The notes under the pieces were generated by a model. The model saw only the letters and a program-made list of their open reading frames with translations, had not been told where the DNA came from and did no database searches. Below are positions 1 through 8,334 of a stretch of 64,000 nt of DNA, piece after piece. This DNA comes from Roseovarius sp. (lineage in GTDB: Bacteria > Pseudomonadota > Alphaproteobacteria > Rhodobacterales > Rhodobacteraceae), in NCBI RefSeq assembly GCF_030373445.1, contig NZ_JAUCYU010000001.1:186001-250000 (forward strand), given 5' to 3'. Positions within the stretch are counted from its first letter, which is position 1. Each line of letters begins with the position of its first letter. The translations under genes and the position numbers were made by a program.

Positions 1-1001
1 CCCAACCCGGTGCCAAAGGCGGTGCCATAGACCTCGGCCGCCCGCGCCACGATATCGCTGGCATTCACCCCCTTCGGCGTCCGGATCGCGCTCACCGTGT
101 CCGACCAAAGCTCCGGCCCCGCGGCACACAGCTCCAGCCCCCACGCCTGCACCGCCGCCCTGACCCCGTCGGCAATTCTCGCATGGCGGGCGAAGACCTG
201 CGCCATCCCCTCCGCCAGCAGCATGTCGCACGCCAGGTTCAGCCCGTTGATCAGCCCAACCGGCGGCGTGTACGGATACCCGCCCTGCGCATATCCCTTC
301 TCCATGTCGCGAACGTCGAAGAACGTCCGCGGCAGCCGCGCCTCTTCCACCGCCGCCAGCGCCTTGCGGCTGAATGCCGTGATGGCCAGCCCGGCCGGCA
401 GCATGAACCCCTTCTGAGAGCCGGCCACGGCCACGTCGACACCCCAGTCATCGAACCGGAACTCCATCGACGCGATCGACGACACGCCATCGACGAACAG
501 CATCGCCGGATGCCCCGCCTTGTCCATCGCCGACCGCAGCGCCCCGATATCCGAGCGCACCCCGGTCGCCGTCTCGTTATGCGTGGCCAGCACCGCCTTG
601 ATCCGTTGCCCCTGATCCGCCGCCAGAACCTCGCCCAGTCGCTCGGCCGGTATCCCCTCGCCCCACGGCACCTCGACCACGTGCACATCAAGCCCGTGGC
701 GCTGGCACATGTCGATCCAGCGATGCGAGAACATCCCGTTCCTTGCCGCCAGCACCCGGTCGCCGGGCGACAGCGTGTTGGTCAGCGCCGTCTCCCACCC
801 GCCCGTGCCGGTCGAGGGGAACAGGAACACCTCCGCGCTCTCGCTCTTCAAGATCTCCCGCACCTTGCCCCTGACCGGGTGCAGCATCTCGCCGAACACG
901 GCCGAGCGATGGTCGATCGTCGGCATGTCGCACGCCTTGCGCAGCGCCTCGGGAATGTTCGTCGGACCGGGAATGAAAACCGGGTTCTGCAAGTTCATCA
1001 T
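1..1001 (-). CDS. bhcA: Aspartate/serine-glyoxylate aminotransferase (BhcA-like), 3' end cut by window edge
   Basis: Class V PLP-dependent aminotransferase, predicted to aminate glyoxylate to glycine using aspartate (or serine), the entry step of the beta-hydroxyaspartate cycle for C2 assimilation. The first ~333 codons are present. The N-terminus reads NPVFIPGPTNIPEALR, with IDHRSAVFGEMLHP, GTGGWETALTNTLSPGD and the PLP-lysine motif GSQKGFML further on. These stretches closely resemble Paracoccus BhcA as I remember it. Two adjacent ATGs (1001 and 998) follow a strong GGAGGAG site. The gene is divergent from an IclR regulator of BhcR type, which is the known bhc arrangement. bhcB, bhcC and bhcD would be expected just outside the window on the left; that is inference. 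A plain serine-glyoxylate aminotransferase is the alternative. Confidence 0.85.
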   Translation of the reverse strand, partial: MMNLQNPVFIPGPTNIPEALRKACDMPTIDHRSAVFGEMLHPVRGKVREILKSESAEVFLFPSTGTGGWETALTNTLSPGDRVLAARNGMFSHRWIDMCQRHGLDVHVVEVPWGEGIPAERLGEVLAADQGQRIKAVLATHNETATGVRSDIGALRSAMDKAGHPAMLFVDGVSSIASMEFRFDDWGVDVAVAGSQKGFMLPAGLAITAFSRKALAAVEEARLPRTFFDVRDMEKGYAQGGYPYTPPVGLINGLNLACDMLLAEGMAQVFARHARIADGVRAAVQAWGLELCAAGPELWSDTVSAIRTPKGVNASDIVARAAEVYGTAFGTGL

Positions 1002-1149
1002 GGGCTCCTCCATCGCCTGACGTGGACGCTAGCAATGGACGAGCCGATTGGAAATTTTTTTGAAAACCGATTTCAGAAACGGTGGAAACGCTGAAATTCC
1101 CGGCTTATCAAATGGTTGACATTTTTCACCAAGCGAAGGCGTTTTTCAT
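1002..1149. promoter_or_regulatory. bhcA-bhcR divergent promoter region with inverted repeat
   Basis: Short AT-rich stretch between the two divergent genes. It holds an inverted repeat TTTCAG (1071-1076) / CTGAAA (1091-1096) with a 14-nt spacer, an A/T tract at 1052-1066, and a TTGACA -35-like box (1116-1121) facing bhcR with no clear -10 box. The inverted repeat is a candidate BhcR operator; IclR proteins commonly bind such palindromes. Confidence 0.5.
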
Positions 1150-1977
1150 ATGGCGCAGGAAACCGACAGCCCCAACCGCCGCGCCCGCGGCCGCCCCCGC
1201 GGCTGGGACGACAAGACCGAACAGAACACCATCAAGTCGCTCGACCGGGCGATGTTGGTTTTCGAGCATCTCAGCCGCTTCAAGGGCCGGATGCTCACTG
1301 AACTGGCCGACGATCTGACCCAGTCGCCCGCCACGGTCTACCGCGTGCTCGTCACGCTCGAAACCCGCGGCCTCGTCGAATTCGACCCTGCCGAACAGCT
1401 CTGGCATATCGGCCCGCAGGCCTTCGTGATCGGCGCCGGCTTCCTCCGCCGCACCAGCCTCGTCGAACGCGCCCGCCCGATCCTGCGCCGCCTGATGGAA
1501 GTCACCGGAGAGACCGCCAATCTCGGCCGCGAACAGGACGGACAGGTGCTGTTCCTCAGCCAGGTCGAGACCAACGCCACCATCCGCGCCTTCTTCCCGC
1601 CCGGCACGCTGGCCGAGATGCATTCCTCGGGCATCGGCAAGGTGCTGCTGGCCCAGATGCCGCCCGAAAGAGTGGCGCAGGTGCTGGCCAGCCACCCCCT
1701 GCAGGCCTTCACCGCCAACACCCTCACCGATCCGCCAAGCCTGGCCCGCGACCTCGCCACGATCCGCGAACAGGGCTTCGCCATCGACGCCGAGGAACGC
1801 AACGAAGGTATGCGCTGCATCGCGGCCCCGGTCTTCGACCACAGCCGCACCGCCGTTGCCGGCCTCTCCGTTTCCGGCCCGACAAGCCGCGTGTCCGAGG
1901 ACAAGACCGAAGAGCTGAGCCGCGCCGTACTTCAGGCCGCGCAAGACCTCTCCTCCGCCCTCGGCGGCCTCCCCTGA
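1150..1977 (+). CDS. bhcR: IclR-family transcriptional regulator of the beta-hydroxyaspartate cycle
   Basis: 275-residue IclR-type regulator. After a basic N-terminus (RRARGRPRGWDDK), the winged helix-turn-helix spans about residues 24-85 (IKSLDRAMLVFEHLSRF ... SPATVYRVLVTLETRGLVEF). The C-terminal ligand-binding IclR domain follows, with the conserved segment SGIGKVLLAQMP. Length is normal for the family. The ATG at 1150 has a GAAGG about 10 nt upstream. Divergence from bhcA and the N-terminal signature match BhcR, a glyoxylate-sensing regulator in Paracoccus. The assignment rests on remembered similarity plus neighbourhood. Confidence 0.85.
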   Translation: MAQETDSPNRRARGRPRGWDDKTEQNTIKSLDRAMLVFEHLSRFKGRMLTELADDLTQSPATVYRVLVTLETRGLVEFDPAEQLWHIGPQAFVIGAGFLRRTSLVERARPILRRLMEVTGETANLGREQDGQVLFLSQVETNATIRAFFPPGTLAEMHSSGIGKVLLAQMPPERVAQVLASHPLQAFTANTLTDPPSLARDLATIREQGFAIDAEERNEGMRCIAAPVFDHSRTAVAGLSVSGPTSRVSEDKTEELSRAVLQAAQDLSSALGGLP

Positions 1978-2063
1978 CGCCCTGCCTTCGGGCATGACAG
2001 GCCACGACCCGCGGTGATATACCTCTCCCGACCCGCCCCATCCCGAGACAAGAGGCTGACCCG

Positions 2064-2936
2064 ATGCGCAATGTCACCGTCGCCGCCACCCAGATGGCCT
2101 GTACCGACATCACCGACGAGAACGTCGCCAACGGCGAAAAGCTGATCCGCGAGGCCGCCGGGCGCGGCGCGAACATCGTGCTTCTGCAGGAACTCTTCGA
2201 AGGCCCCTATTTCTGCCAGGACGAAACGCCCGACAACTTCCAGCGCGCCAGGCCCGCCGAAGGGCACCCGACGCTGGCGCATTTCCAGTCGCTGGCAAAG
2301 GAACTCGGCGTCGTCCTGCCCATTTCCTTCTACGAACACGCCGGCAATGCCCGCTTCAACTCCGTCGCCATCATCGACGCCGACGGCAGCCACCTGGGCC
2401 TCTACCGCAAATCCCACATTCCCCATGGTGGCGGCTACCAGGAGAAGTTCTATTTCTCCCCCGGCGATACCGGGTTCAAGGTATGGACCACCGCCTTCGG
2501 CCGCATCGGCGTGGGCATCTGCTGGGATCAGTGGTTCCCGGAATGCGCCCGCGCCATGGCATTGCAGGGGGCCGAGATGCTGTTCTACCCCACGGCCATC
2601 GGCTCCGAGGTCGGCAACGAGCTGTGGGATTCATCGGCGCATTGGCAACGGGCGCAACAGGGCCACGCGGCCGCCAACATCATGCCGCTCATCGCCTCCA
2701 ACCGCATCGGCCCCGAGGCTGGCCGGAACGGCACAGAGATCAACTTCTACGGCTCCTCCTTCATTGCCGACCAGTTCGGCGAGAAGGTGGCCGAGGCCGA
2801 CCGCGAGACGGAAACCGTCCTGACCCACAGCTTCGACCTCGACGAGGTGGCGATGCATCGCGACTACTGGTGCGTCTACCGCGACCGGCGCCCCGACCTC
2901 TACCGCCCGCTCATGAGCCTCGACGGCTCACAGTGA
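2064..2936 (+). CDS. aguB: N-carbamoylputrescine amidase-like nitrilase-superfamily hydrolase
   Basis: 290-residue carbon-nitrogen hydrolase predicted to convert N-carbamoylputrescine to putrescine, CO2 and ammonia. The Glu-Lys-Cys triad is visible: E43 in LLQELFEGPYF, K116 in YRKSHIPHGGGYQEKFYF and C153 in GVGICWDQWFPE. Full length, and the YQEKFYFSPGDTGF and SNRIGPE segments are typical of AguB. No agmatine deiminase (aguA) is seen next to it, and an agmatinase-type polyamine operon lies at 49-54 kb, so its physiological substrate could differ. The stop overlaps the convergent regulator by 9 bp. Confidence 0.85.
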   Translation: MRNVTVAATQMACTDITDENVANGEKLIREAAGRGANIVLLQELFEGPYFCQDETPDNFQRARPAEGHPTLAHFQSLAKELGVVLPISFYEHAGNARFNSVAIIDADGSHLGLYRKSHIPHGGGYQEKFYFSPGDTGFKVWTTAFGRIGVGICWDQWFPECARAMALQGAEMLFYPTAIGSEVGNELWDSSAHWQRAQQGHAAANIMPLIASNRIGPEAGRNGTEINFYGSSFIADQFGEKVAEADRETETVLTHSFDLDEVAMHRDYWCVYRDRRPDLYRPLMSLDGSQ

Positions 2937-3446
2937 GGCCGCGGCCCGGCTCGCCTGATCATACTGCCCCGACAGCGACCTGAGCGTTCGCGCCAGGTCG
3001 CGCATCTGAGCCCCGGTCAGCTCCGAGCTGCCCGCATCCAGCAGGCATTGCCGCCGCACGTCACGATAGGCCTCGCACAGCTTTTCGCCCTTGGCCGAAG
3101 CGCGGTAGAACACTTCCTTCCCCCGCTTCTCGGAATCGATCAGTTCATGTTTCGTCAACTTCCGCAGCGAATAGTTGACGGTGTGATTGTCCTCGATATT
3201 CAGGAGGAAGGCGATATCGCTCAGCCGCTTGTCGCGCCCGCGATGGTTCACGTTATGGAGAATCAGGATGTCGAGCGGGTTCAGATCGCCCTGCCCCGCC
3301 GCCGACATGCAGCGCGTCATCCAGCGGGAAAATGCATTGAAGGCGATGATCAGCCCGAACTCGAATTCCGACATCTCCCATCCCTCGCCCTCGGCCAGGT
3401 GCCGGGACGAGACGATCCGCCGCCCAACGTTGCCTTCTTCAGACAT
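2928..3446 (-). CDS. MarR-like winged-helix transcriptional regulator
   Basis: 172-residue protein with a central winged-helix domain: LNPLDILILHNVNHRGRD, then LSDIAFLLNIEDNHTVNYSL, then a wing region RKLTKHELIDSEKRGKEVFY. The C-terminal helix probably dimerises. The ATG at 3446 is preferred over an upstream start at 3494 because GGGAGG sits just before it. Divergent from the TRAP/5-oxoprolinase operon, with two related 23-bp operator-like sites between them, so it most likely controls that operon and itself. The effector is unknown. Confidence 0.75.
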   Translation of the reverse strand: MSEEGNVGRRIVSSRHLAEGEGWEMSEFEFGLIIAFNAFSRWMTRCMSAAGQGDLNPLDILILHNVNHRGRDKRLSDIAFLLNIEDNHTVNYSLRKLTKHELIDSEKRGKEVFYRASAKGEKLCEAYRDVRRQCLLDAGSSELTGAQMRDLARTLRSLSGQYDQASRAAASL

Positions 3447-3466
3447 GACCCTCCCTTTCCACTGAA

Positions 3467-3489
3467 AACGCTTACATTTTGTTAATGTT
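3467..3489. promoter_or_regulatory. Operator-like 23-bp site, regulator side
   Basis: Read on the minus strand this site matches the perfect palindromic site at 3611-3633 at 16 of 23 positions, including both ends (AAC.TT ... CGTT). It lies 21 nt upstream of the MarR-like gene start. Candidate autoregulatory site. Confidence 0.45.
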
Positions 3490-3610
3490 TTCACATCGTG
3501 CCGCCATTTTCAACTCCGGCCACGATCTTTCCTGAAAGCCCATGCCACCTCCCGCAGGCCCGTCCTCGCCACCGACCCGGCGGAGACGCCGACGCGCAAC
3601 TAAATAACAA

Positions 3611-3633
3611 AACGTTGACAAATTACCAACGTT
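3611..3633. promoter_or_regulatory. Operator-like palindrome AACGTTG-n9-CAACGTT before the TRAP operon
   Basis: Perfect 7-bp inverted repeat (3611-3617 and 3627-3633) with a 9-nt AT-rich spacer, 39 nt before dctP. It overlaps a TTGACA -35-like box at 3615-3620. The likely ligand is the divergent MarR-like protein. Confidence 0.55.
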
Positions 3634-3672
3634 ACGTCAGCTTTGCGCCATAATCAATCAGGGAGAAACAGA

Positions 3673-4641
3673 ATGAAACTGACCAATCTACTCAGCGCCG
3701 CCGCCCTCGCGACGGCCGTGGCCCTTCCCGCCTCCGCCGAGACGTGGGACATGCCAACCCCCTACCCGGATGCGACCTTCCACACCGTCAACATCGCCGA
3801 ATTCGCCTCCGACGTGTCCGAGGCCACCGATGGCGCACTGGAAATCACCGTCCATTCCGCCGGCTCGCTCTTCAAGCACCCCGAGATCAGCAAGGCCGTC
3901 CGCAGCGGCCAGGTGCCGATCGGCGAATTCTTCCTGTCGCTTCTGGCCAACGACGACGCCGTCTTCGGCGCCGACTCGCTGCCCTTCCTCGCCACCAGCT
4001 ACGAGGATGCGCAAAAGCTCTGGGACGCGCAGAAAGACGTGATCACCAAGCTGCTCGACGAGCAGGGGCTGATGCCGCTCTACGCCGTGCCGTGGCCGCC
4101 GCAGGGGCTGTACACCACCAAGGAAATCAACTCCGTCGAAGACCTCGCCGGGCTGAAATTCCGCACCTACAACGCCACGCTGGAAGAGTTCGCCAACCTG
4201 GCCGGCGCCGCGCCCACGCAGGTCGAAGTGCCCGACATCCCGCAGGCCTTCAGCACCGGCCGGGTCGAGGCGATGATCACCTCGCCCTCCACCGGTGCCA
4301 ACTCCCAGGCCTGGGATTTCCTGTCGCATTACACCGACATCCAGGCGTGGATCCCGAAGAACATCGTCGTCGTCAACAAGCGCAGCTTCCAGCGGCTTGA
4401 CGAGGAAACCCAGCAGGCCGTGCTCGACGCCGCCGCCGCGGCCGAAACCCGCGGCTGGGAGATGAGCCAGAAGGAAACCGACGAACAGACCGCCGTGCTC
4501 GAGGAAAACGGCATCACCATCGTCGAACCTTCCGAAGAGCTGATGACCGGCCTGCGCGAGATCGGCGAGCAGATGCTGGCAAACTGGAAGGAAGAAGCCG
4601 GCGAAGACGGCGCAGCGCTTCTCGACGCCTACCAGCAGTAA
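3673..4641 (+). CDS. dctP: TRAP transporter substrate-binding protein (DctP family)
   Basis: 322-residue periplasmic solute receptor. It has a Sec signal peptide (KLTNLLSAAALATAVALPASA, cut after ASA) followed by a DctP domain with segments such as LADLAGLKFR-like VEDLAGLKFRTYNATLEEF. The ATG at 3673 has GGGAGA about 8 nt upstream and immediately begins the signal peptide. First gene of an operon with both TRAP membrane subunits and all three 5-oxoprolinase subunits, so 5-oxoproline (pyroglutamate) or a related lactam/amino acid is the inferred ligand. A stem-loop follows the gene. Confidence 0.88.
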   Translation: MKLTNLLSAAALATAVALPASAETWDMPTPYPDATFHTVNIAEFASDVSEATDGALEITVHSAGSLFKHPEISKAVRSGQVPIGEFFLSLLANDDAVFGADSLPFLATSYEDAQKLWDAQKDVITKLLDEQGLMPLYAVPWPPQGLYTTKEINSVEDLAGLKFRTYNATLEEFANLAGAAPTQVEVPDIPQAFSTGRVEAMITSPSTGANSQAWDFLSHYTDIQAWIPKNIVVVNKRSFQRLDEETQQAVLDAAAAAETRGWEMSQKETDEQTAVLEENGITIVEPSEELMTGLREIGEQMLANWKEEAGEDGAALLDAYQQ

Positions 4642-4654
4642 CGGCCACCGGCCT

Positions 4655-4678
4655 GCCGGGCGCCTCCCCGCGCCCGGC
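4655..4678 (+). other. Stem-loop between dctP and dctQ
   Basis: Perfect 9-bp stem GCCGGGCGC / GCGCCCGGC with a 6-nt loop and no T-tract. It sits directly after the binding-protein gene, where such structures protect the upstream message and let the receptor outnumber the membrane subunits. Confidence 0.6.
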
Positions 4679-4701
4679 CACCCCCTGACAGGAGAATGCC
4701 C

Positions 4702-5250
4702 ATGCGGAGCATCCTGAATACCCTGTACCGCGTGGCGGGCGGGCTGGCGGCCCTGTTCATCATGGCCATCGCCCTCCTGGTCTTCGCCCAGGTCGGCCTC
4801 AACCTCGCCGACAAGATTTCCGCCGCCATCACCGGCCGCGGCGTCGGACTGACCATCCCCTCCTACTCAGATTTCACCGGCTTCTTCCTCGCGGCCTCGA
4901 CCTTCCTCGGCCTTGCCTACACGCTGCGCGAAGGCGGCCATATCCGGGTGACGCTCATCACCGGCCGCCTGCCCGACGGCGCGCGCCGCGGCACCGAGAT
5001 CGCCGTGACAGCCATCGCCCTCGCGATGACGAGCTTCGCCACTTGGTACATGATCCAGCTCGTGCTGGAATCGCACGAGTTCGGCGACAAGAGCTCCGGC
5101 ATGGTCTCCGTCCCCCTCTGGATTCCGCAGATCCCCGTCGCCCTCGGCCTCGCCATCCTGTCCATCGCGCTCCTCGACGACTTGGTCGATCTGCTGCGCG
5201 GCCGCCCGCCCTCGTGGGAGGGCAAGGGCGAAAACCTTCTCAACGAATAG
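4702..5250 (+). CDS. dctQ: TRAP transporter small permease (DctQ family)
   Basis: 182-residue membrane protein with four hydrophobic segments, starting MRSILNTLYRVAGGLAALFIM. Usual DctQ size. ATG 4702 is preferred to 4696 because GGAG at 4691-4694 is correctly spaced only from 4702. Partners DctM (13 nt downstream) and DctP. Confidence 0.85.
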   Translation: MRSILNTLYRVAGGLAALFIMAIALLVFAQVGLNLADKISAAITGRGVGLTIPSYSDFTGFFLAASTFLGLAYTLREGGHIRVTLITGRLPDGARRGTEIAVTAIALAMTSFATWYMIQLVLESHEFGDKSSGMVSVPLWIPQIPVALGLAILSIALLDDLVDLLRGRPPSWEGKGENLLNE

Positions 5251-5262
5251 GATCGCCCGGCC

Positions 5263-6558
5263 ATGACCGTCACGCTTCTCTCCGTCATCCTGCTGATCCT
5301 GCTCTTCGCCTTCCTCGGCGCGGGCCTCTGGGTCGCGCTGTCCCTTCTCGGCGTCGGCATCGCGGCGATGGCGCTCTTCTCCAACGCGCCCCTCGGCCTC
5401 GTGATGGCCACCACCATGTGGGGACACAGCAACAACTGGGCCCTCGCCGCCCTGCCGCTCTTCATCTGGATGGGCGAGATCCTCTTCCGCTCCCGCCTGT
5501 CCGAGGACATGTTCGCCGGCCTCGCCCCGTGGATGAACCGCCTCCCCGGCCAGCTTCTGCACGTCAACGTCTTCGCCTGCGGGATCTTCGCCGCGGTCTC
5601 CGGCTCCTCGGCCGCCACGGCGGCCACCATCGGCAAGCTGTCGATCCCCGAACTCAAGGAACGCGGCTACCCCGAGAAGATGGTGATCGGCACGCTGGCG
5701 GGCTCGGCCACGCTGGGCCTGCTGATCCCGCCCTCGATCATCCTCATCGTCTATGGCGTCGCGACCGAGCAATCCATCGCCCGCCTCTTCGTGGCCGGTG
5801 TCCTGCCCGGGCTCATGCTGGTCGCCCTCTTCGTGGGCTTCCTCGCCGTCTGGTCGATGCTCAACCGCCATCGCCTTCCGGATGAATCCGAGAACGTGCC
5901 CTTCCGCGAGCGCCTGCGCCGCTCGCGCCGGCTGATCCCGGTGCTGCTCTTGATCCTCGGCGTCATCGGGTCGATCTATGCCGGCCTTGCCTCGCCCACC
6001 GACGCGGCGGCGGTCGGCGTGGTGCTCGCCCTCATCCTCTCGTGGAGCTCCGGCTCCCTCACCTTCCAGACCTTCAAGGACGGGCTGATGGGCGCGATGG
6101 TCACCTCCTGCATGATCGCCTTCATCCTCGCCGGGGCCTCCTTCCTGACCGTGGCGATGGGCTTCACCGGCATCCCCCGCACGCTGGCCGAATGGATCGG
6201 CGCGATGGAGCTGTCGACCTTCACCCTCCTCGCCGCGCTCACCATCTTCTTCGTCATCCTCGGCTGCTTCCTCGACGGCATCTCCGTCGTCGTCCTCACC
6301 GCTTCGGTGATCATGCCGATGGTGCTCGACGCCGGGATCGACCCGCTCTGGTTCGGCATCTTCCTCGTCATCGTGGTCGAGATGTCGCAGATCACCCCAC
6401 CCGTGGGCTTCAACCTCTTCGTGCTGCAATCCCTCACCGGGCGCGACATCCTCAGCGTCGCGGTCGCAGCCCTGCCGTTCTTCTGCCTGATGATCGTGGC
6501 GATCGTGCTGATCATCGTCTTCCCGGAAATCGTCACATACCTGCCGGGGCGGATGTGA
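5263..6558 (+). CDS. dctM: TRAP transporter large permease (DctM family)
   Basis: 431-residue, strongly hydrophobic transport subunit with about 11-12 membrane spans. Typical DctM features are SGSSAATAATIGKLSIPEL, GSATLGLLIPPSI, and the C-terminal EMSQITPPVGFNLFVLQ. It forms the channel through which solute delivered by DctP is moved using a sodium or proton gradient. Its stop overlaps the GTG start of pxpB by 4 bp (GTGA). Confidence 0.92.
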   Translation: MTVTLLSVILLILLFAFLGAGLWVALSLLGVGIAAMALFSNAPLGLVMATTMWGHSNNWALAALPLFIWMGEILFRSRLSEDMFAGLAPWMNRLPGQLLHVNVFACGIFAAVSGSSAATAATIGKLSIPELKERGYPEKMVIGTLAGSATLGLLIPPSIILIVYGVATEQSIARLFVAGVLPGLMLVALFVGFLAVWSMLNRHRLPDESENVPFRERLRRSRRLIPVLLLILGVIGSIYAGLASPTDAAAVGVVLALILSWSSGSLTFQTFKDGLMGAMVTSCMIAFILAGASFLTVAMGFTGIPRTLAEWIGAMELSTFTLLAALTIFFVILGCFLDGISVVVLTASVIMPMVLDAGIDPLWFGIFLVIVVEMSQITPPVGFNLFVLQSLTGRDILSVAVAALPFFCLMIVAIVLIIVFPEIVTYLPGRM

Positions 6559-7310
6559 CCGAGGGCGACGCAGATACCACGACGCAAACCCACCCCCGCA
6601 TCCGCACCGCCGGGGTCGACGGGATGCTGGTCAGCTTCGGCGACAGCCTGAGCGAACCGGCCAACCGCGCCGCGCTGGCCTTCCGCGCCGAAATCGAGCG
6701 GCAGGGCTGGAACGGGGTCGAGGAAAGCACGACTTCGCTGGTCTCGGCCTACCTGCGCTTCGACCCGCTGCACCTTGGCCATGCCGAGCTGAAACAGAAG
6801 CTCGACACCCTGCTCTCCGACCGCGACTGGTACGAGGCGCCCCTCCCCTCCGGCCGCCGCCTCTGGCGCATCCCGGCGGTGTTCGGCACCGACCTCGGCC
6901 CGCAACTGGACCAGGCGGCAGAGGCGGCGGGCCTCACCCCCGAACAGGCCATCAAGGACTTCACCCAGACCCGCGCACGCGTCCAGACCATCGGCTTCGC
7001 CCCCGGCCAGCCCTACCTGGGCGAACTGCCGCAAGCCTGGGACATCCCCCGTCAAAGCGCCCTCACCAGCCGCATCCCCGAGGGCGCGCTCGCCGTCGCC
7101 ATCCGGCAACTGGTGCTCTTCTCCGTCGCCACGCCCACCGGCTGGCAGCATATCGGCCAGACCGCCATGCGCCTCTTCCAGCCCGAGGCGGAAGAGCCCT
7201 TCCTGCTGCGCCCCGGCGACGAGGTGGAGTTCACCGAAACCGACGCCGAAACCCTGTCGAACATGCGATCTGACCCCCATGGGGGCGCCGACCGGTCCGA
7301 TCTGCCATGA
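6555..7310 (+). CDS. pxpB: 5-oxoprolinase subunit PxpB (KipI-like)
   Basis: 251-residue carboxyltransferase C/D-domain protein. With PxpA and PxpC it forms the ATP-dependent 5-oxoprolinase that opens pyroglutamate to glutamate. Visible family features are VSFGDSLSEPANRAALAF near the N-terminus, TIGFAPGQPYLGELP, IPEGALAVAIRQ and the terminal TGWQHIGQTAMRLFQP ... LRPGDEVEF. The start is GTG at 6555, overlapping dctM by 4 bp. The next gene overlaps by 4 bp at ATGA, so the genes are probably translationally coupled. Confidence 0.88.
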   Translation: MTEGDADTTTQTHPRIRTAGVDGMLVSFGDSLSEPANRAALAFRAEIERQGWNGVEESTTSLVSAYLRFDPLHLGHAELKQKLDTLLSDRDWYEAPLPSGRRLWRIPAVFGTDLGPQLDQAAEAAGLTPEQAIKDFTQTRARVQTIGFAPGQPYLGELPQAWDIPRQSALTSRIPEGALAVAIRQLVLFSVATPTGWQHIGQTAMRLFQPEAEEPFLLRPGDEVEFTETDAETLSNMRSDPHGGADRSDLP

Positions 7311-8332
7311 CCGACTCCCTGACCATCCACCGCGCCGGGCCGGGCCTGACCCTGCAGGACATGGGCCGGCCCGGCTACCTCGCCCTCGGCCTGTCACGCG
7401 GCGGCGCGGCGGACCGGCTGGCGCTGGCAGAAGGCGCGGCGCTTCTGGGCCAATCGACCGACCTGACCGCAATCGAAATGACCGGCACGGGCGGCGAGTT
7501 CGAGGCCAGCCGCGACACCCGCATCGCCCTGACCGGCGCCCCCATGGCCGCCGCCATCGACGGCACCCGCATCGCTTGGAACGCCAGCCACACCCTGCCC
7601 GCCAAGGCCCGGCTGACCATCGGCTCCGCCAGTGAAGGCGTCTACGGCTACCTCCATGTCGGCGGTGGCTTTCATCCGCCCGAACGGCTCGGCGCCCATT
7701 CGGCTCATTTGGCCGCGGGCATCGGCGGCCCGCTCGAGGCCGGCGACAAGATCGACCTCGGCCCCGACGACCGCACCACCACCGGCCTGACGCTCCCCAA
7801 GGACAGCCGCTTCGCCGGCGGCACCATCCGCATCCTGCCCTCGATCCATACCGACGCCTTCCCGCAAGAGCTCTGCACCCGGTTCGAGGACACCGCCTTC
7901 ACCCGCGACACCCGCGGCAACCGCATGGGCGTGCAACTGAAATGGGATGGCGACGGCTTCCTCCCCGAGATCGGCCGCAAGATCGTCTCGGAAGTCATCA
8001 TGCCCGGCGACATCCAGATCATCGGCGACGGCACCCCCTACGTGCTGCTCAGCGAATGCCAGACGACCGGCGGCTACCCCCGTATCGCCACCGTCCTGCC
8101 CTGCGACCTGCCCTGCATCGCGCAGGCCCCGGCGGGCGCGCCGCTCCGGTTCCGCTTCGTCACCCTCGAAGAAGCCGTCGAAGCCGAACGCAGGGCCGCC
8201 CAAACCATCGCCGACCTGCCGAAACGCCGCCAACCCCTGATCCGCGATCCGGCCACCATCCCGAACCTGCTGTCCTACCAGCTTATTTCCGGCATGACGG
8301 CGGGCCGCGAGCTTGACCCTGAAGGAGCATGA
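7307..8332 (+). CDS. pxpC: 5-oxoprolinase subunit PxpC (biotin-dependent carboxyltransferase family, KipA-like)
   Basis: 341-residue carboxyltransferase A/B-domain protein. Characteristic runs are GPGLTLQDMGRPGYLALGLSRGGAAD, RGNRMGVQLKW, EVIMPGDIQIIGDGTPYVLL and CQTTGGYPRIATVLPCDLP. Partner of PxpB and PxpA in 5-oxoproline hydrolysis. ATG overlaps the pxpB stop by 4 bp. Confidence 0.9.
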   Translation: MTDSLTIHRAGPGLTLQDMGRPGYLALGLSRGGAADRLALAEGAALLGQSTDLTAIEMTGTGGEFEASRDTRIALTGAPMAAAIDGTRIAWNASHTLPAKARLTIGSASEGVYGYLHVGGGFHPPERLGAHSAHLAAGIGGPLEAGDKIDLGPDDRTTTGLTLPKDSRFAGGTIRILPSIHTDAFPQELCTRFEDTAFTRDTRGNRMGVQLKWDGDGFLPEIGRKIVSEVIMPGDIQIIGDGTPYVLLSECQTTGGYPRIATVLPCDLPCIAQAPAGAPLRFRFVTLEEAVEAERRAAQTIADLPKRRQPLIRDPATIPNLLSYQLISGMTAGRELDPEGA

Positions 8333-8334
8333 CA

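Noticed and set aside
4867..7472. Large minus-strand frames opposite dctM and pxpB
   Set aside because: Antisense shadows. The plus-strand TRAP and Pxp proteins are complete with overlapping starts and stops.
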